Shown here: one piece after another, positions 45,071-57,832 of the stretch | How positions within the stretch are numbered: position 1 is the stretch's first letter | Layout of the letters: each line of letters opens with the position of its first letter | Assembly (NCBI GenBank): GCA_026545765.1 | Contig: CM048839.1 | Coordinates: 24,242,566-24,306,565 of the forward strand | Origin: Plantago major | Lineage: Eukaryota > Streptophyta > Magnoliopsida > Lamiales > Plantaginaceae | DNA: 64,000 bases | Direction of reading: 5' to 3' | Position numbers and translations under genes: made by a program | The notes under the pieces: model-generated | Told to the model about the DNA's origin: nothing | What the model saw: the letters and a program-made list of their open reading frames with translations, nothing else | The model's database searches: none

Positions 45071-45469
45071 ATCATATTCCAAGTCATAAACAACAAATTT
45101 ACTAACCTCCATCACGTGATCTGTAACAACAACTCGCGACCCATAGTGATGTCTGGCAGTGCCCGTACCATCTCGCGGCTAAGACAAATGGTTTTGTCTG
45201 TTCTTGTACGCTTGATCCTGGACGAAGGGATCATTCCAGTACGCCTCCCAAAGTGCCCACTCGTCATCCCCCACCCAAGTTGGTTGTCTGCGTGTCTCCT
45301 TCATTTTGTAAACCATTTTCCTATAGATGTCTGACCCTAAAGTCTCGAAAATGGAGTACAACTGGGACACCAGGCCATTGGGAATGTAGTCCTTCTACAA
45401 CAATTCAATTCAAAGTAAAAATTATACAAGTTTAAAGAAAGATAACAATTTAAATATAACACCAAGTTT

Positions 45470-45955
45470 AGTGGCTAACATACCACTCAAATGACACAAC
45501 AAGTTCATGAATGGTGACTAACACATCAAAACAAGCTTAGTGATAACATACCACTCAAATTGTCTTAAAATTGACTAACACAATGGTGACTAACATATCA
45601 CCCAGAATCAGTGGCTAACATACCACTCAAATGATACAACAAGTTCATGAATGGTGACTAAGGCTCTATTCTTTTCAACTTAAAACTCATTCGATTCGCC
45701 TGGATTCCATTCGATTCGATTCGGTTACGCTTAGTTATATTTTATACTACAATTCAGTTCAGTTCAGTTCAATTCAGTAAATTTTAGTTGAAAAGAACAG
45801 AGCCTAACACATCAAAACAAGCTTGGTAACATACCACTCAAATTGTCCTAAAATTGACTAACACAATGGTGACTAACATATCACCCAAGTTCAATGGCTA
45901 ACATACCACTCACATATATAGTGGCTAACATACCACACACATTAACACAATGATT
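45470..45955. repeat. Minisatellite of 'gtggctaacataccactcaa' units
   Basis: Imperfect tandem units of about 30-60 bp built on (a/g)tggctaacata(c/t)cac and ggtgactaacacatca recur eight or more times. The array is interrupted by the Harbinger MITE at 45662-45804. Lies in the presumed CACTA intron. Confidence 0.75.
45662..45804. mobile_element. Harbinger MITE (143 bp)
   Basis: Termini GGCTCTATTCTTTTCAACTT and (reversed) GGCTCTGTTCTTTTCAACTA, flanked by TAA (45659-45661, 45805-45807). Subterminal attcgattcgattc words match those of the larger element at 37695-38703, which may be its source family. Confidence 0.9.
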
Positions 45956-46249
45956 AACAGAACAAATAAAGTATTCATTGTAACATTTAAGCTTACCCGC
46001 AGCTCGTCAAAGTAAAAGTGCTTCATCCGGTCCGGGACGTTTGACCACTTCTCGCCTCCCTGTCCCGGCATCTCCCTCCTCCCCCTGAAGATTTTGCCTA
46101 GTTTGTCCGAGGCATTCGGTGGCCAAAACCTCACGCTTTGAGAGATGCTCATAATCCATGAACGGTGCTCGTGTCTCACCATGATAACACCATACCTCAT
46201 ACTGAGACACGAACCCCTCATGAACGGTATATCCATGAATGATCGGGAT

Positions 46250-46865
46250 TCATAATTATATGATTAGTCTGACACGTCTACAATTATTAGATTTATAACA
46301 TGCATTTTACATTAATATAATCACCAAATAGTCTCAAAACTCTTAATTAAATCTTCATAATCTAGTGTATATATACGAATTTATCGAATCAAAATTACTA
46401 CGTAATTACAAACATCCTAACATTATACTAATTAACAATACAAATTCACAATCAATATATCAATTGCACAAAGTTAACTAGCTAGTATACTATAGCTCCC
46501 ATAAACATACAATTGATCTAATTAGTCGAAATTAACAAAATTACCAAATTTGTCAACAAGTAAGGGTTCCAAAAAACTCAACTAAATCTTTCTAATCGTA
46601 CTACATATACGAAAATATCAAATTAACAACCCTACATACTTCCATCCTAACATTATACTAAAAATTCAAATTCACAATCAATATATCAATTGAACATCTC
46701 AAAGTTAACACACTACGTAATATAAGCTAAATTAACTACTACATACTTACAATAAACATACAATTGCTCAAATTAGTCGAAATTAACAAAATCTCTAAAT
46801 TTGGCAAAATTAGGGTTTTAGCCAAAATACCTTCGATTTAGCTGAAAAAAAGATGAAATTGGTTG
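46250..46865. repeat. AT-rich CACTA interior with a direct duplication
   Basis: Blocks 46428-46565 and 46655-46805 are about 80% similar (cattatacta...caatcaatatatcaattg...agtcgaaattaacaaaa). No coding region seen. Confidence 0.65.
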
Positions 46866-46870
46866 ACCAC

Positions 46871-47468
46871 TGTTGGTGATTTTAGTGTCATCAACTCATT
46901 TTAGTAGTAATGTGATTTACTAGAGACCGATGCGATCTCACGTTAAGGCTCGGAACGAGTTCGGGTAGTGCGGAGTGCACGCTTGTTGAGCTAACGAGTT
47001 ATCGTTGCCATCTGAAGCGAGGATCGAGAATGCGCCCTTCATGGGTCGAGCCTCGGAGTCTTGACGCCCATTATACGGTTGCAGGCGGAGCCTATAAGGG
47101 TCCAAGGCGCCCGACACTTTTTGGGAAATTCATATTCGTTATTAAATGTTTTCCCATGATTCTGGATAAGAGGAGAACTCGGTTAATTCAGGATAGGTGA
47201 ACCCCCTCAACCGCCGAAAAAACTGCTTTGACTTTGTACTTCTAAAATTGGAGGATTCGGTCTCCAGAACGAATATACGAAAATCTAACATTCTCTCTAC
47301 TTTCTGATCGAAATTCATATAGCCTGAATTAGATTGCCTTCTTGGATTATCCCCGCAAGGAATTCGTGTAACCCAGGCTGTAAATTGGATCGAATTATCT
47401 TGTTCGGAAAGTGACTACACGATCCATAGAAGATTTCCAGGATTATCACCACCCAAATTTTCCCAACA
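46871..47468. repeat. Solo LTR 2 (598 bp, TSD ACCAC)
   Basis: Starts TGTTGGTGATTTTAG and ends ATTTTCCCAACA (ends TGTTGG/CCAACA inverted), flanked by ACCAC at 46866-46870 and 47469-47473. No internal domain; a solo LTR, or less likely a short non-autonomous element. Removing it makes the CACTA sequence continuous. Confidence 0.85.
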
Positions 47469-47629
47469 ACCACACGAGCTCCTTGTCCCACGAGCTTCGA
47501 GAAGACTCCTAAATTGGCCGGAATGGTCGAGATTTGGTCGGAAATTGGAAATGGCGAATGAAGAAGGAAGAAGGAAGAAGCTGCTGAAAAATGGAGAAGA
47601 AAAGGGCTATTGCCCGATTCTATAACGAT

Positions 47630-47888
47630 TTTAGCGACGGATCGCTATCCGTCGCTACAATCAATTTTCTTTTTTTTTAATCCAGTCAACTTATTTAGGG
47701 ACGGATATAATATCCGTCCCTAAATAACGACGGATATTTTTATCCGTCGCCAAATAGCGACGGAAAAATATCCGTCGCTAAATTAGCGACGGATTAGCGA
47801 CAGAGTGGAGACGGATTGAGCGAATTCGCTCAATCCGTCTCCAATCCGTCGCTAGACTCCGTCGCTATTTGGCGGATTTCTTGTAGTG
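47630..47888. repeat. CACTA subterminal repeats and terminus, right
   Basis: About twelve copies of agcgacggat/atccgtcgct in both orientations, then the terminal tttcttgtagtg. On the minus strand this is the 5' end of the element. Confidence 0.85.
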
Positions 47889-49328
<1,440 letters not shown>

Positions 49329-49851
49329 TGAACTTGATTATCAGGTGAATAAACTCAAAACATATAAAACAACAGATTAACTTATCAGATGTGCATAATC
49401 TCTATGTTGCGCGCTATATTTGCAAACACTATCAACAACACTGCGTTAAACACATCATAAAATCATTGCAGAAAATGTTGCACTTTTTGAGTTTGAAAGG
49501 TTATCTACAGTGTTGTCAACACTACACTGTCCGTCTCCTGTTTATTGTTTTGACTTTAGTCACTTACTAACAAGTTCCACGTTTTAATTGGTTATGCATG
49601 GATATCTTGTAGGTTAAAGAATTTACAAGTGATAGAAATCATCAAGTGAATCGTTTGACTAAGTTGTAGAAATTGTTTTGGGCCAGATATGAAATGGACG
49701 GATTAAAGAGATATTATGGGCTGCCCTATGAATTTTTTAGGCTTATAGGAAGAAGATTCTCTCATTCTAGCAAGAGATCATGGATACTTGAAGATAAAAG
49801 AAGGAAAATTTTAAACAAGGAAAGAGATGTCTAGAGATGGTTTTATGTAGG
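49329..49851 (+). repeat. Sirevirus-like LTR fragment
   Basis: Begins TGAACTTGATTATCAGG exactly where the duplicated block ends. It contains the palindrome AGTGTTG-T-CAACACT (49509-49523) and related caacact/gttg words, recalling the LTR of retrotransposon 1. No matching second LTR or primer site; it is cut at 49852 by another repeat. Assignment is tentative. Confidence 0.5.
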
Positions 49852-50060
49852 GGTGTACGCGGGCGGTTATTTGCTAAAGTTCTAACCGACCCGTATATGG
49901 CGGGTAGGCCAAATCATTAATCGCGGCGGGTGTGATTTTCTCTCAACCGTCGCGGGTCGGTTGACTACTTGAGGCGGGCGGATGGCGGGAGGATTAACAG
50001 TTTAACGCATCAAAACAAGGACATATATGACGCAAAAAAAAGAAAGAGACATTAGAGTTC
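49852..50060. mobile_element. hAT-like element end
   Basis: Starts TAGGGGTGTACGCGGGCGG and is followed by clustered gcgggtcggttg/ggcgggcgg words, a pattern of hAT subterminal regions. The other end is not found, so this is a fragment. Confidence 0.4.
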
Positions 50061-50243
50061 AACTTTTTTCATCAATTTCATCTTGTTTCGAAGTATTTCC
50101 TTCATCCGAATACTCCATCAACAATGGATTTAATTCATCCATCACCACCTACTAGATAAAATAGGTATAACATTAAAGACAATGTTAGTACTATTAAGAT
50201 GATTTATAACATCATATTTCAATTTGCAAGTAACAAAACAAAT

Positions 50244-51512
50244 GGGTAAAAAAAATTTTGGTATACTGGTATACTAGTATGAGACACTGCCACTTTGGGT
50301 ACGCTAGAATGGCTATGACCAATTTGGGTACACTACAACAACACCCCGTACAATTTGGGTGCTCCGTTCAATTTTCCGGGGTAAACGATGATGTGGCAAC
50401 CGGAGAAGCAATTTTCCCTCCAAGACTCGAATTTGACCGGCGTTTTTGAATTTGAGAGGACACTTAAATCTGGTGAATAAATTTGTAAGAAAATGAAAAA
50501 ATAATTTTTAAAAATCAAAAAAAAAATATAAAATGTTTTTAAAAATATAAAATATTTTTAAAAATCGGAAAATCTTAAAAATAATTTTAAAAAATTAAAA
50601 AATGACACAGATTAAATTATAGCTACTAATACATAGCATATCATAAACAATGTACCCCATACACATTCAAAGAACAATATTATATGCACACTTGTTCAAC
50701 ACTGTATATATTTTATACCTTCACCATCTCGAAAACAACCAACATTGTACAAACTATATCTTCACCATCTCGAAAACAACCAGACCCATGTATAAACTAC
50801 TATACCCAATTATAGTCTTGTTAAACTAAACCCCACAAAGATAATACAAATAGTACACAAATCGAAAACTTACCGTCGAATGCTATGATAGTCTACGAAC
50901 TGCTTCTCCAATTAGTTGTCATCTCAAATTGAAGCTCAGTAACAGTCGTATGTGTGTGAATGAAAGCTACCAACGTTTGATTACTGGAATTTGTCTCTTT
51001 TCAGGCGGCAGCCATTGCCAAATTAGGGTTCGCGATGGAGAAAGGTGAAAAGAATTGGGGATTTTGTTTTTGGGGGGAAATGGGTATTATACCCGTTGAA
51101 TGATGTTGACTGTGTGAGACACACGTGTGTCTCACACGTTTTTTAATTTTTTTTATTTTTTTAAAATTATTTTTAAGATTTTCCGATTTATAAAAATATT
51201 TTATATTTTTAAAAACATTTTATATATTTTTCTGATTTTTAAAAATTATTTTTTCATTTTTTTATAAATTTATTCACCAGATTTAATCTGAGGGCGACAC
51301 GTGTCCCCTCAAATTCAAAAACGCCGATCAAATTCGAGTCTTGGAGGGAAAATTGCTTCTCTGGTTGCCACGTCATCGTTTACCCCGGAAAATTGAACGG
51401 AACACCCAAATTGTAAATGTGTTATTGTAGTGTCTCAAATTATGCATTCTTAATTCTAAGCGTCTTAAAGTGGCAGTGTCTCATTCTAGTGTATCCAAAA
51501 AAAATTTACCCC
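50244..51512. mobile_element. Long-TIR MULE (1,269 bp) with 9-bp TSD
   Basis: Terminal inverted repeats of roughly 270 bp: 50244-50520 and 51270-51512 pair through phrases such as tgagacactgccacttt, ttttccggggtaaacgatga and ctccaagactcgaattt. The target duplication AAAACAAAT is perfect (50235-50243, 51513-51521). The interior is AT-rich with a short gene-leader-like piece on the minus strand (51000-51060). No transposase. Confidence 0.9.
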
Positions 51513-52127
51513 AAAACAAATTACTTTAATAGCACAATCAACTAAGCTTCATAAACAATTGGTAATTAAATTTAAATTAGTATAATAATTTAGAAAGTTT
51601 CACTAAGTTTATAATTCAATTAATCTTACTTATTCAATTTGAATTTGGTACGTACATGTGTCATTGTTTAAGTGAAAGGTGCAAAGTTCGAATCTCATTG
51701 GCATAAATTTCTCCCTTTTATTTATTATTTTAAAGGGAGAATTACCAAAATAAATCACTATAGAAAAACCATTACAAATTTGGGTCACACACTAAAATTG
51801 TTGCAACTAAGTCCATTCTAATTTACTCCAAACTTTACCGGACAAAATTGCCCCTATTATTTCCATCACTCTTCACACCGCCATATCCATTTCTCTCCAA
51901 ACGATACAGTGACACAGATCGATTTCGTTATAATCGCTATTTTTCCCCTCCTCGAAGCTTCTGTTTCGTTATCCACCTAGTTGTGTTTTGCCAATTTTGG
52001 CCCTCGATGTAACTTAATTTACTCATCTTCTTTTACTACCAATAAAAAAAAACCGTTCGTGTCTTCTTTCATAAGCTTCCAATCATTTCGCTCTTCCCGT
52101 TCATTTTTTTCGTTCGAAAACAATCCG

Positions 52128-54113
52128 AAAGTTAGTTTCAGGTTCATTAAAGTTAGTTTCAGGAACTCATAAAGTTAAAGTTAGTTTCTGGTTTATTAAA
52201 GTTAATTTCAGAAACTCATAATGTTAGTTTCAGGTTCATTAAAGTTAGTTTCAGAGCCAACAATGTTAATTTCAGAACAAAATAGTATTAGTTTCAGGAA
52301 CTTATAATTCTAAAACCCTAGGTGAAATGATGAACCTAATCAACTGAATTTGAATACAACTTCAGTTTTGTTGGTTTCATGTGTCTTTGAGTTAGTTTCA
52401 GGAGCCAGTTCTGTTGGTTTCATGAGTCTTTGAGTTAGTTTCAGGAGCCAGTTCTATTGGTTTCATGAGTCTTTCAGTTAGTTTCAGAAGTCTGTTCTGT
52501 TGGTTTCATGAGTCTTTTCTGTTAGTTTTAGGAAAGCCAAAAGGCCACGGAAACAACATTTAACCGCGGGGGATAAAAAACGTGTGTCGAGTTTCTCCAA
52601 ACTCTAGCCCTGAAAAAACATTCAAAAAGCCTATATAAAACACCATTCAGGGTGTTGTTCCAGAAGATAATAGACGGACATATAAATGCAAAGTTCAATA
52701 TGCTTGTATTTTTTTAACTCTAATTAGTAGTACGTATGACTTATAAGGTAGGTTGGACAACAAAGTCTGTTAGTTTCAGAATATAGTCTGTTAGTTTCAG
52801 AATATAGTCTGTAAATTCTAAAACCCTAAGGGGAATGGTGAACCCCTAAATCAACTGAATTTGAAAACACCCTCCGGGAGCTACGGTCTTAATTAGGGTT
52901 TAGGACGGGTCCAGGCTACCGCCCTGGACCGTCCAAAACCCTAAACCCTAATTAAGCGGTTGTCGGGGCAATGAAGCACGTTTATTAAAGTTAGTTTCTG
53001 GAACTCAAAAAGTTAGTTTCAGGTTCATTAAAGTTAGTTTCAAAGTCAACAATATTAGTTTCAGGTTCACTAAAGTTAGTTTCAGATTCATTACAATTAG
53101 TTTCAGGGCCAATAAATGTTAGTTTCATAACAAAATAGTATTAGTTTCAGGTTCATTAGTATTAGTTTCAGGTTCATTAAAATTAGTTTCAAAAACTCAG
53201 AATGTTGGTTTCAGGGCCAACAAATGTTAAGAACAAAATAGTATTAGTTTCAGCATCATTTGTATTAGTTTCATCATCGTTAGTATTAGTTTCATGAACT
53301 CAGAAAAGTTAGTTTCAGGTTCATTAATATTAGTTTCAGTTTCATTAAAGTTAGTTTCAAGAACTCAGAATGTTAGTTTCAGGTTCATTAAAGTTAGTTT
53401 CAGGGTCAACAATGTAAGTTTCAGAACAAAATAGTATTAGTTTCAGGAACTTATAATTCTAAAATCCTAGGGGAAATGGTGAACCTAATCAACTGAATTT
53501 GAATATATACCTTCAATTCTGTTGGTTTCATGAATCTTTGAGTTAGTTTCAAGAGCCAATTCTGGTGGTTTCATGAGTCTTTGAGCTAGTTTCAGGAGTC
53601 AGTTCTGTTGGTTTCATGAGTCTTTGAGTTAGTTTCAAGAGCCAGTTCTGTTGATTTCATGAGTCTTTGAGTTAGTTTCAGGAGCCTGTTTTGTTGGTTT
53701 CATGAGTCTTTTTTTGTTGGTTTCAGGAAAGCAAAATGCCACGGAAACAACAATTAACCGTGGGGGATTAAAAGCATGTGTCGAGTTCTTGAAATGCCTA
53801 GAATATTGGTTAGTTTCAGTATATGAATGCCTAGAATGTTGGTTTCATGGGTACATGAGTTTATTCACTTGTGTGTTTTGAATTCTACAAACTAGAGAGT
53901 TAGTTTCATTACAATTCTGTCCTAGGTATGTTAGTTTCAGAGAAAACGATCGATTAGATACGATCTGGATGTTGCTAGAATGTTGGTTTCATGGGTACAT
54001 GAGTTTAATCAATCTTATGTTGGTTTCATGAGTCTGTTTTGTTGGTTTCAAGAGTCTATTATGTTAGTTTCATGAGTCTTTGAGTTGGTTTCAAAAGTGT
54101 TTGAGTTAGTTTC
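52128..54113. repeat. TTAGTTTCAG/TTGGTTTCAT word array with higher-order structure
   Basis: Several dozen copies of gttagtttcag or gttggtttcatg. Type A phrases (aaagttagtttcaggttca, about 21 bp) fill 52128-52320 and 52980-53450. Type B phrases (gagttagtttcaggagcc + tctgttggtttcatgagtc, about 43 bp) fill 52360-52540 and 53517-53735. Spacers with aattctaaaaccctag and ccacggaaacaac recur at 52306/53454 and 52551/53739, so a unit of about 1.15-1.19 kb is itself duplicated. Confidence 0.9.
52888..52956. repeat. 69-bp hairpin with telomere-like repeats
   Basis: The left arm cttaattagggtttagg continues to gggtccagg. The right arm cctggaccgtcc continues to ccctaaaccctaattaag. They pair around ctaccgc with one 4-5-nt interruption. 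The right arm carries AAACCCTAA, the plant telo-box/telomere unit. It lies between the two halves of the word array. Confidence 0.85.
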
Positions 54114-55758
54114 TGTTAGGAATATTTGTTTAGATTTTGATCAGCAACCTAATGACTTATCTTAGCTCAGAAATGTGATTAGTACTCTTGGGTTCACTTG
54201 AACACTGTAAAAGAGGAAACTCACTAAGTATGATAGTCTAGCAAATCTTGTATAGGATGTTAGCTCTCGAAATGTAATTTTTATTTTATGAAGAAGACCA
54301 AGAAGAAAGACATCCGGGAGGAAAAGTTCAACAATTTTTTAAGACTTGAAGATTGCACAAGATTGTTGAGGACAAAGGTTTTTCAGATACCTATGACCAG
54401 ATACCTTGAAGACACAAGCGTTTTTAAATAAACAGTGTTACAAGAGATATCTGAGAACTAAAAGGTTTCTGAAACAAGGAAAGTGCCCACAGATATCTAC
54501 ACTCGGTACCTTGGACATAAACTATGTTTCTGAAAAGAAATATTTTATAACAAAGTTGTTTCAACAAGTGGTATCTGGAGTTGTGATAATCTATGGAAAA
54601 GAACATGCAAAGCTTCAGAGAACTCTGATAGAATAAGATCTCTGATACAATGCATAGTTTCGTTGGCACTACAGGACAAAGTATAGTACAGTGCATTAAA
54701 TGCTGTGACGAAATGTCGAACAAAAGCGGTAACCACGAAAAGAAGACAAACCTGCTAAAGTACTATACTCAGATATCAATAGTTTGAAATTGAGTTAAGC
54801 CTAACGGATACTATTCAAACGACACTCAAATTTATCTATAAATATCAACACTTAGACTGCTTGAGAAGACACCTTAGAACACACAGAACTTACACCAAGA
54901 ACACTGAATACTCACACAAGCTCTCTCAAGCATACTACTTACCTTCAAGCTTTCTGTTGCGACCAAAGCTCTTGATTTTAAGTAGCACAAAAGTTCTAAG
55001 TGTCCTGATCCTTAACAAGCATTGTTATTTGTGAAAGAGTTGAACTAAGATTTCATTCTCTTAAACACTTATCATAGACTTGGGTCAGTAAAGAACAAAA
55101 TACCATACATTGCAAAGTGTATTAAGTATACTTGATTCATAGAGCTATCTGAATAACTGAACAAGTTATTAAAGAAGCTCACCTGACAATTTACCTTAAC
55201 CAACACCTTAATCGGCGTGGAGTACATGAAGTACTTAGTTTGGGAAACTAAGGAATAACTCCAAGGTTATTGAGCACAGGAAGTACTTAGTTTGGGAAAC
55301 TAAGGAATAGCTCAAAAGGTTCTGAGTACAGGAAGTACTTGGCTGTGAAAACCGGGGAATAACTCAGGGGGGACACTCGGTTGGGAACCTAGTGTATTTA
55401 GGAATCAAGAGAAGATATTTGTAAGGTTACATCATTTATCTGTCTTAGTGGATTCTAGGTCTGAGAAAGGCCGAATTGGATTAGTTGAAGGATTACGCCA
55501 CCTTCAGATACCACTATAAAAAGACTTGTGTTATTTACTTTCTGCAGTCTATTACTTTCTTTACTTATCTTGCAAAGTACTTACACTTATCTTGCTGAGC
55601 ACGTGCACTTATCACAGAAAAGTCTTCCGCTCTCTGAAATTAAGTATCAGATATCTTCACAGATATCTGAGAAACTGTGCTTATCGACAAAAGTTTTAAA
55701 AGACTATTCACCCCCCCCCCCCCTATAGTCTTTTACTTTGCCGTTATCTGGACCAACA
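54114..55758 (+). repeat. 5' LTR of retrotransposon 3
   Basis: 1,645 bp, starting TGTTAGGAATATTTG and ending ...TCTGGACCAACA. TATA-like sites are at 54837 (tctataaatatc) and 55514 (ctataaaaag). AGATATCT palindromes are at 54445, 54491, 55649 and 55661. An internal run gtacttagtttgggaaactaagg is duplicated (55229 and 55287), with a further variant at 55335. A C13 tract is at 55711-55723. Confidence 0.85.
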
Positions 55759-55760
55759 AG

Positions 55761-55771
55761 TGGTATCAGAT
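55761..55771 (+). other. Primer-binding site of retrotransposon 3
   Basis: TGGTATCAGAT, two bases after the LTR, matches the initiator-Met-tRNA-complementary site of plant copia elements for ten bases and then diverges (usual ending GAGC). Confidence 0.8.
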
Positions 55772-55876
55772 CGGGAGGTTCCCAAGCCTTCTGCACTGAA
55801 ACTAGATCCCAGATAAGTGCCCACTAACTGCTTTTCACCTACACTTGATTTGTTTGTTTAGTGTGTTTGTTGCAGG

Positions 55877-57832
55877 ATGTCTTTAAGTGATGCCCCAATT
55901 CTCAAGCCAGAGAATTATGAAAAATGGAAGAACAACATGATTCTCCACCTAGAAGCCATCAGTGACGAAATGATCGAAGTAATAAAGAATGGCCCAATAG
56001 TCATTCAACAACTCAAGCAAGTCATAGAGGTATCTAATGGTAGAGACAGGGAACAAAGCGATGGGTCTTCACAAACAGATGCGTCAACCAGTGGGAGACT
56101 TGCCAGTCAAGTCATTTATGAACCAAAGCCCAGAAGGCTCTGGACATCAGAAGATGCCAAGAGAAATCAACTGGATGGTCAGGCTCGTAATATCATCATA
56201 CGTTCTACTCCATAGCACATACAGTGTAAACTATGGGGTGCAAAAATGGCGAAAGTGGCCTGGCAACTGATTGAAGAAATCTGTGTCGGCACTGAGAAAA
56301 CAAAGGAAAATAAGTTCGAAGTTTTGAAGCTCAAATTCCAAAACTTTAAACAAGGTCCCACAGAGACTCTTGAAGAACTAGATTTCCGGTTTACAACACT
56401 TATGAGTGATATGGCTGCACTTGGTGAGAGTAATAGATATACCCAGTCAGAAAAGATTAAGACTATTGTGAGAAGTCTAAATCATAACTGGGAACACACA
56501 AAGTTTTTCTACTTTAACCAAGGAATGCCAGATATCACTCCTGTGGAACTTTTCTCTCACCTTGCCACTGTTGACTATGAGACAACTCAAAGAGAACAAA
56601 CAACCGAGAAGTTGCAGAATGTTGCTCTAGTTGCTCAAGGAACTTCTGAAAAGAAGAAAGGCAAGGAGGTGACTGAGGATGCTCTTCAGAAAGCAAATGG
56701 GAAAATATGTCACGAGAAATTGAGAAGAAAAGCCAAAGAGAAGTGAAAAAGCATCTAGGCTCAAACTATCACCAAGACAAAAATGCAAAGCTCATTGAAC
56801 AAGCCGCTCGAGATAGCATCAAGTCTTGAGGCGTAAATCAGAAACGATATCTGTTTCTATTGTCAGAAACCTGTTCATTTCAAGAAGGATTGCCCTGCCT
56901 TCAACAAACTAAAGACAGGTGACAAGAAAGACAGAAGAATCTTCAAAAGAAGTCAGAGAGCTATGCTCACTGAAGAAAGGAAAAAGATTCAAATTCAACT
57001 GGATGCTCTAGATATTGAGTCTGATTCTGAGGATGAGGATTCAGATGATTCCACACTGCCTTCCCCAGAAATGTGCGGTGTTTCTCATGAAGTAATTAAC
57101 TTTGGTCAAAAGAAGAAAGAAGTGTGTGGAATGGCTGAAGAAATCTTTCCAGATATCTCCAACATTGAACCTTGTCTAATGGCTGATGAGGTAACACATA
57201 CTTCCTGTTATACTTATGAAAGTGATGAAGAAGGAATCAAAGATCTGGAACATCTCAGAAAAGAACTTGATCTCTACGAAAGATAATTTCTAATGGTCCG
57301 AGCTAGAGCCGAAAATCTTGAAGAAGAAAAGAATTCTCTTGTAAAGGAAAATTCTCAAATAATCAAGATATCTGAGAAAAAGGATGCTGAAAATACATTT
57401 CTCAAGGCTCAGATATCTGAGACCGAACAGTCACATAAAGAAGCAATGGTCAATCTTCAAAAGAAATGTGAAGATCTTCTTTCTGAAAATAAGGAACTCA
57501 AAAAGAAAGAACTATCTTTTCAATCTTATGCCAAAGCTAGTGACACTCTTACTGAAGTACAATCTTATTTAAGAGATCCTTCAGAAAAGAGAGGACTTCA
57601 ATGGACACACATGAGCAGTTCCACCACTCGAATAAGAGTAATGAAGAACGGACATTTGTCGATTGCTCAAGGTGATTCCCAAACAATCTCTGATGTCGGT
57701 CAGAAAACTAAGATTGTTGACAAAGGAAAGGCAGTTGCGACCAAGCCTTTGTGGGAAAAACAAGTCCAAAGGAAAACTGTTGGGCATGTCTCTGGAAAGA
57801 AACATAACACTGAAAAGTGTAATCACCCATAG
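55877..57832 (+). pseudogene. gag of retrotransposon 3
   Basis: The ATG at 55877 opens MSLSDAPILKPENYEKWKNN, the copia Gag entry. A TAG at 56213-56215 interrupts the frame, which continues KVAWQLIEEICVGTEKTKEN and LEELDFRFTTLMSDM to a TGA at 56744. After more stops the zinc knuckle CFYCQKPVHFKKDC (about 56852-56893) has all C-C-H-C ligands. Then an acidic stretch (DIESDSEDEDSDD), a TAA at 57284, and a long coiled coil (57293-57560: AENLEEEKNSLVKEN, CEDLLSENKELKKKE). Extended coiled-coil Gags are known in Sireviruses. Frame maintained throughout; six stops by 57832. Confidence 0.85.

Larger units (their letters stand above)
45179..46236 (-). pseudogene. CACTA second-ORF protein, upstream exons
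   Basis: Two minus-strand pieces separated by repeat-rich intron DNA. 46236-45998 reads EHRSWIMSISQSVRFWPPNA, then WSNVPDRMKHFYFDELR; W..PDRM...F...LR is the conserved start of the Transposase_24 region. 45390-45179 reads SQLYSIFETLGSDIYRKMVY, RRQPTWVGDDEWALWEAYW and AYKNRQNHLS, the typical 'W..L..YW....F...S..AKKNR' continuation. They join the C-terminal exon at 42236-42712. The gene is spread over about 4 kb by intron insertions; whether splicing would work is unknown. Confidence 0.65.
41689..47888 (-). mobile_element. CACTA (En/Spm) element, one terminus deleted
   Basis: The right end at 47877-47888 reads tttcttgtagtg, the inverse of the CACTACAAGAAA terminus. Both ends carry dense subterminal repeats of agcgacggat in both orientations (41689-42036 and 47630-47876). 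The left terminal CACTA is missing, and with it about 218 bp of host DNA present in the LTP-1 unit (about 2010-2227), so a deletion removed the left edge. Genes inside are on the minus strand. It contains two solo LTRs, a Harbinger MITE and minisatellite DNA. Confidence 0.85.
51735..54113. mobile_element. Probable MULE-like element with TTAGTTTCAG array, cut by a Sirevirus
   Basis: The left edge, gggagaattaccaaaataaa, resembles plant MULE termini. A pyrimidine-rich, gene-leader-like stretch (51840-52000) follows, then about 2 kb of repeated words. No right end is visible because the Sirevirus LTR begins at 54114; the rest may lie beyond the window. No long open frame. The class is inferred from the left end and the parallel with 24859-27080. 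Confidence 0.4.
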
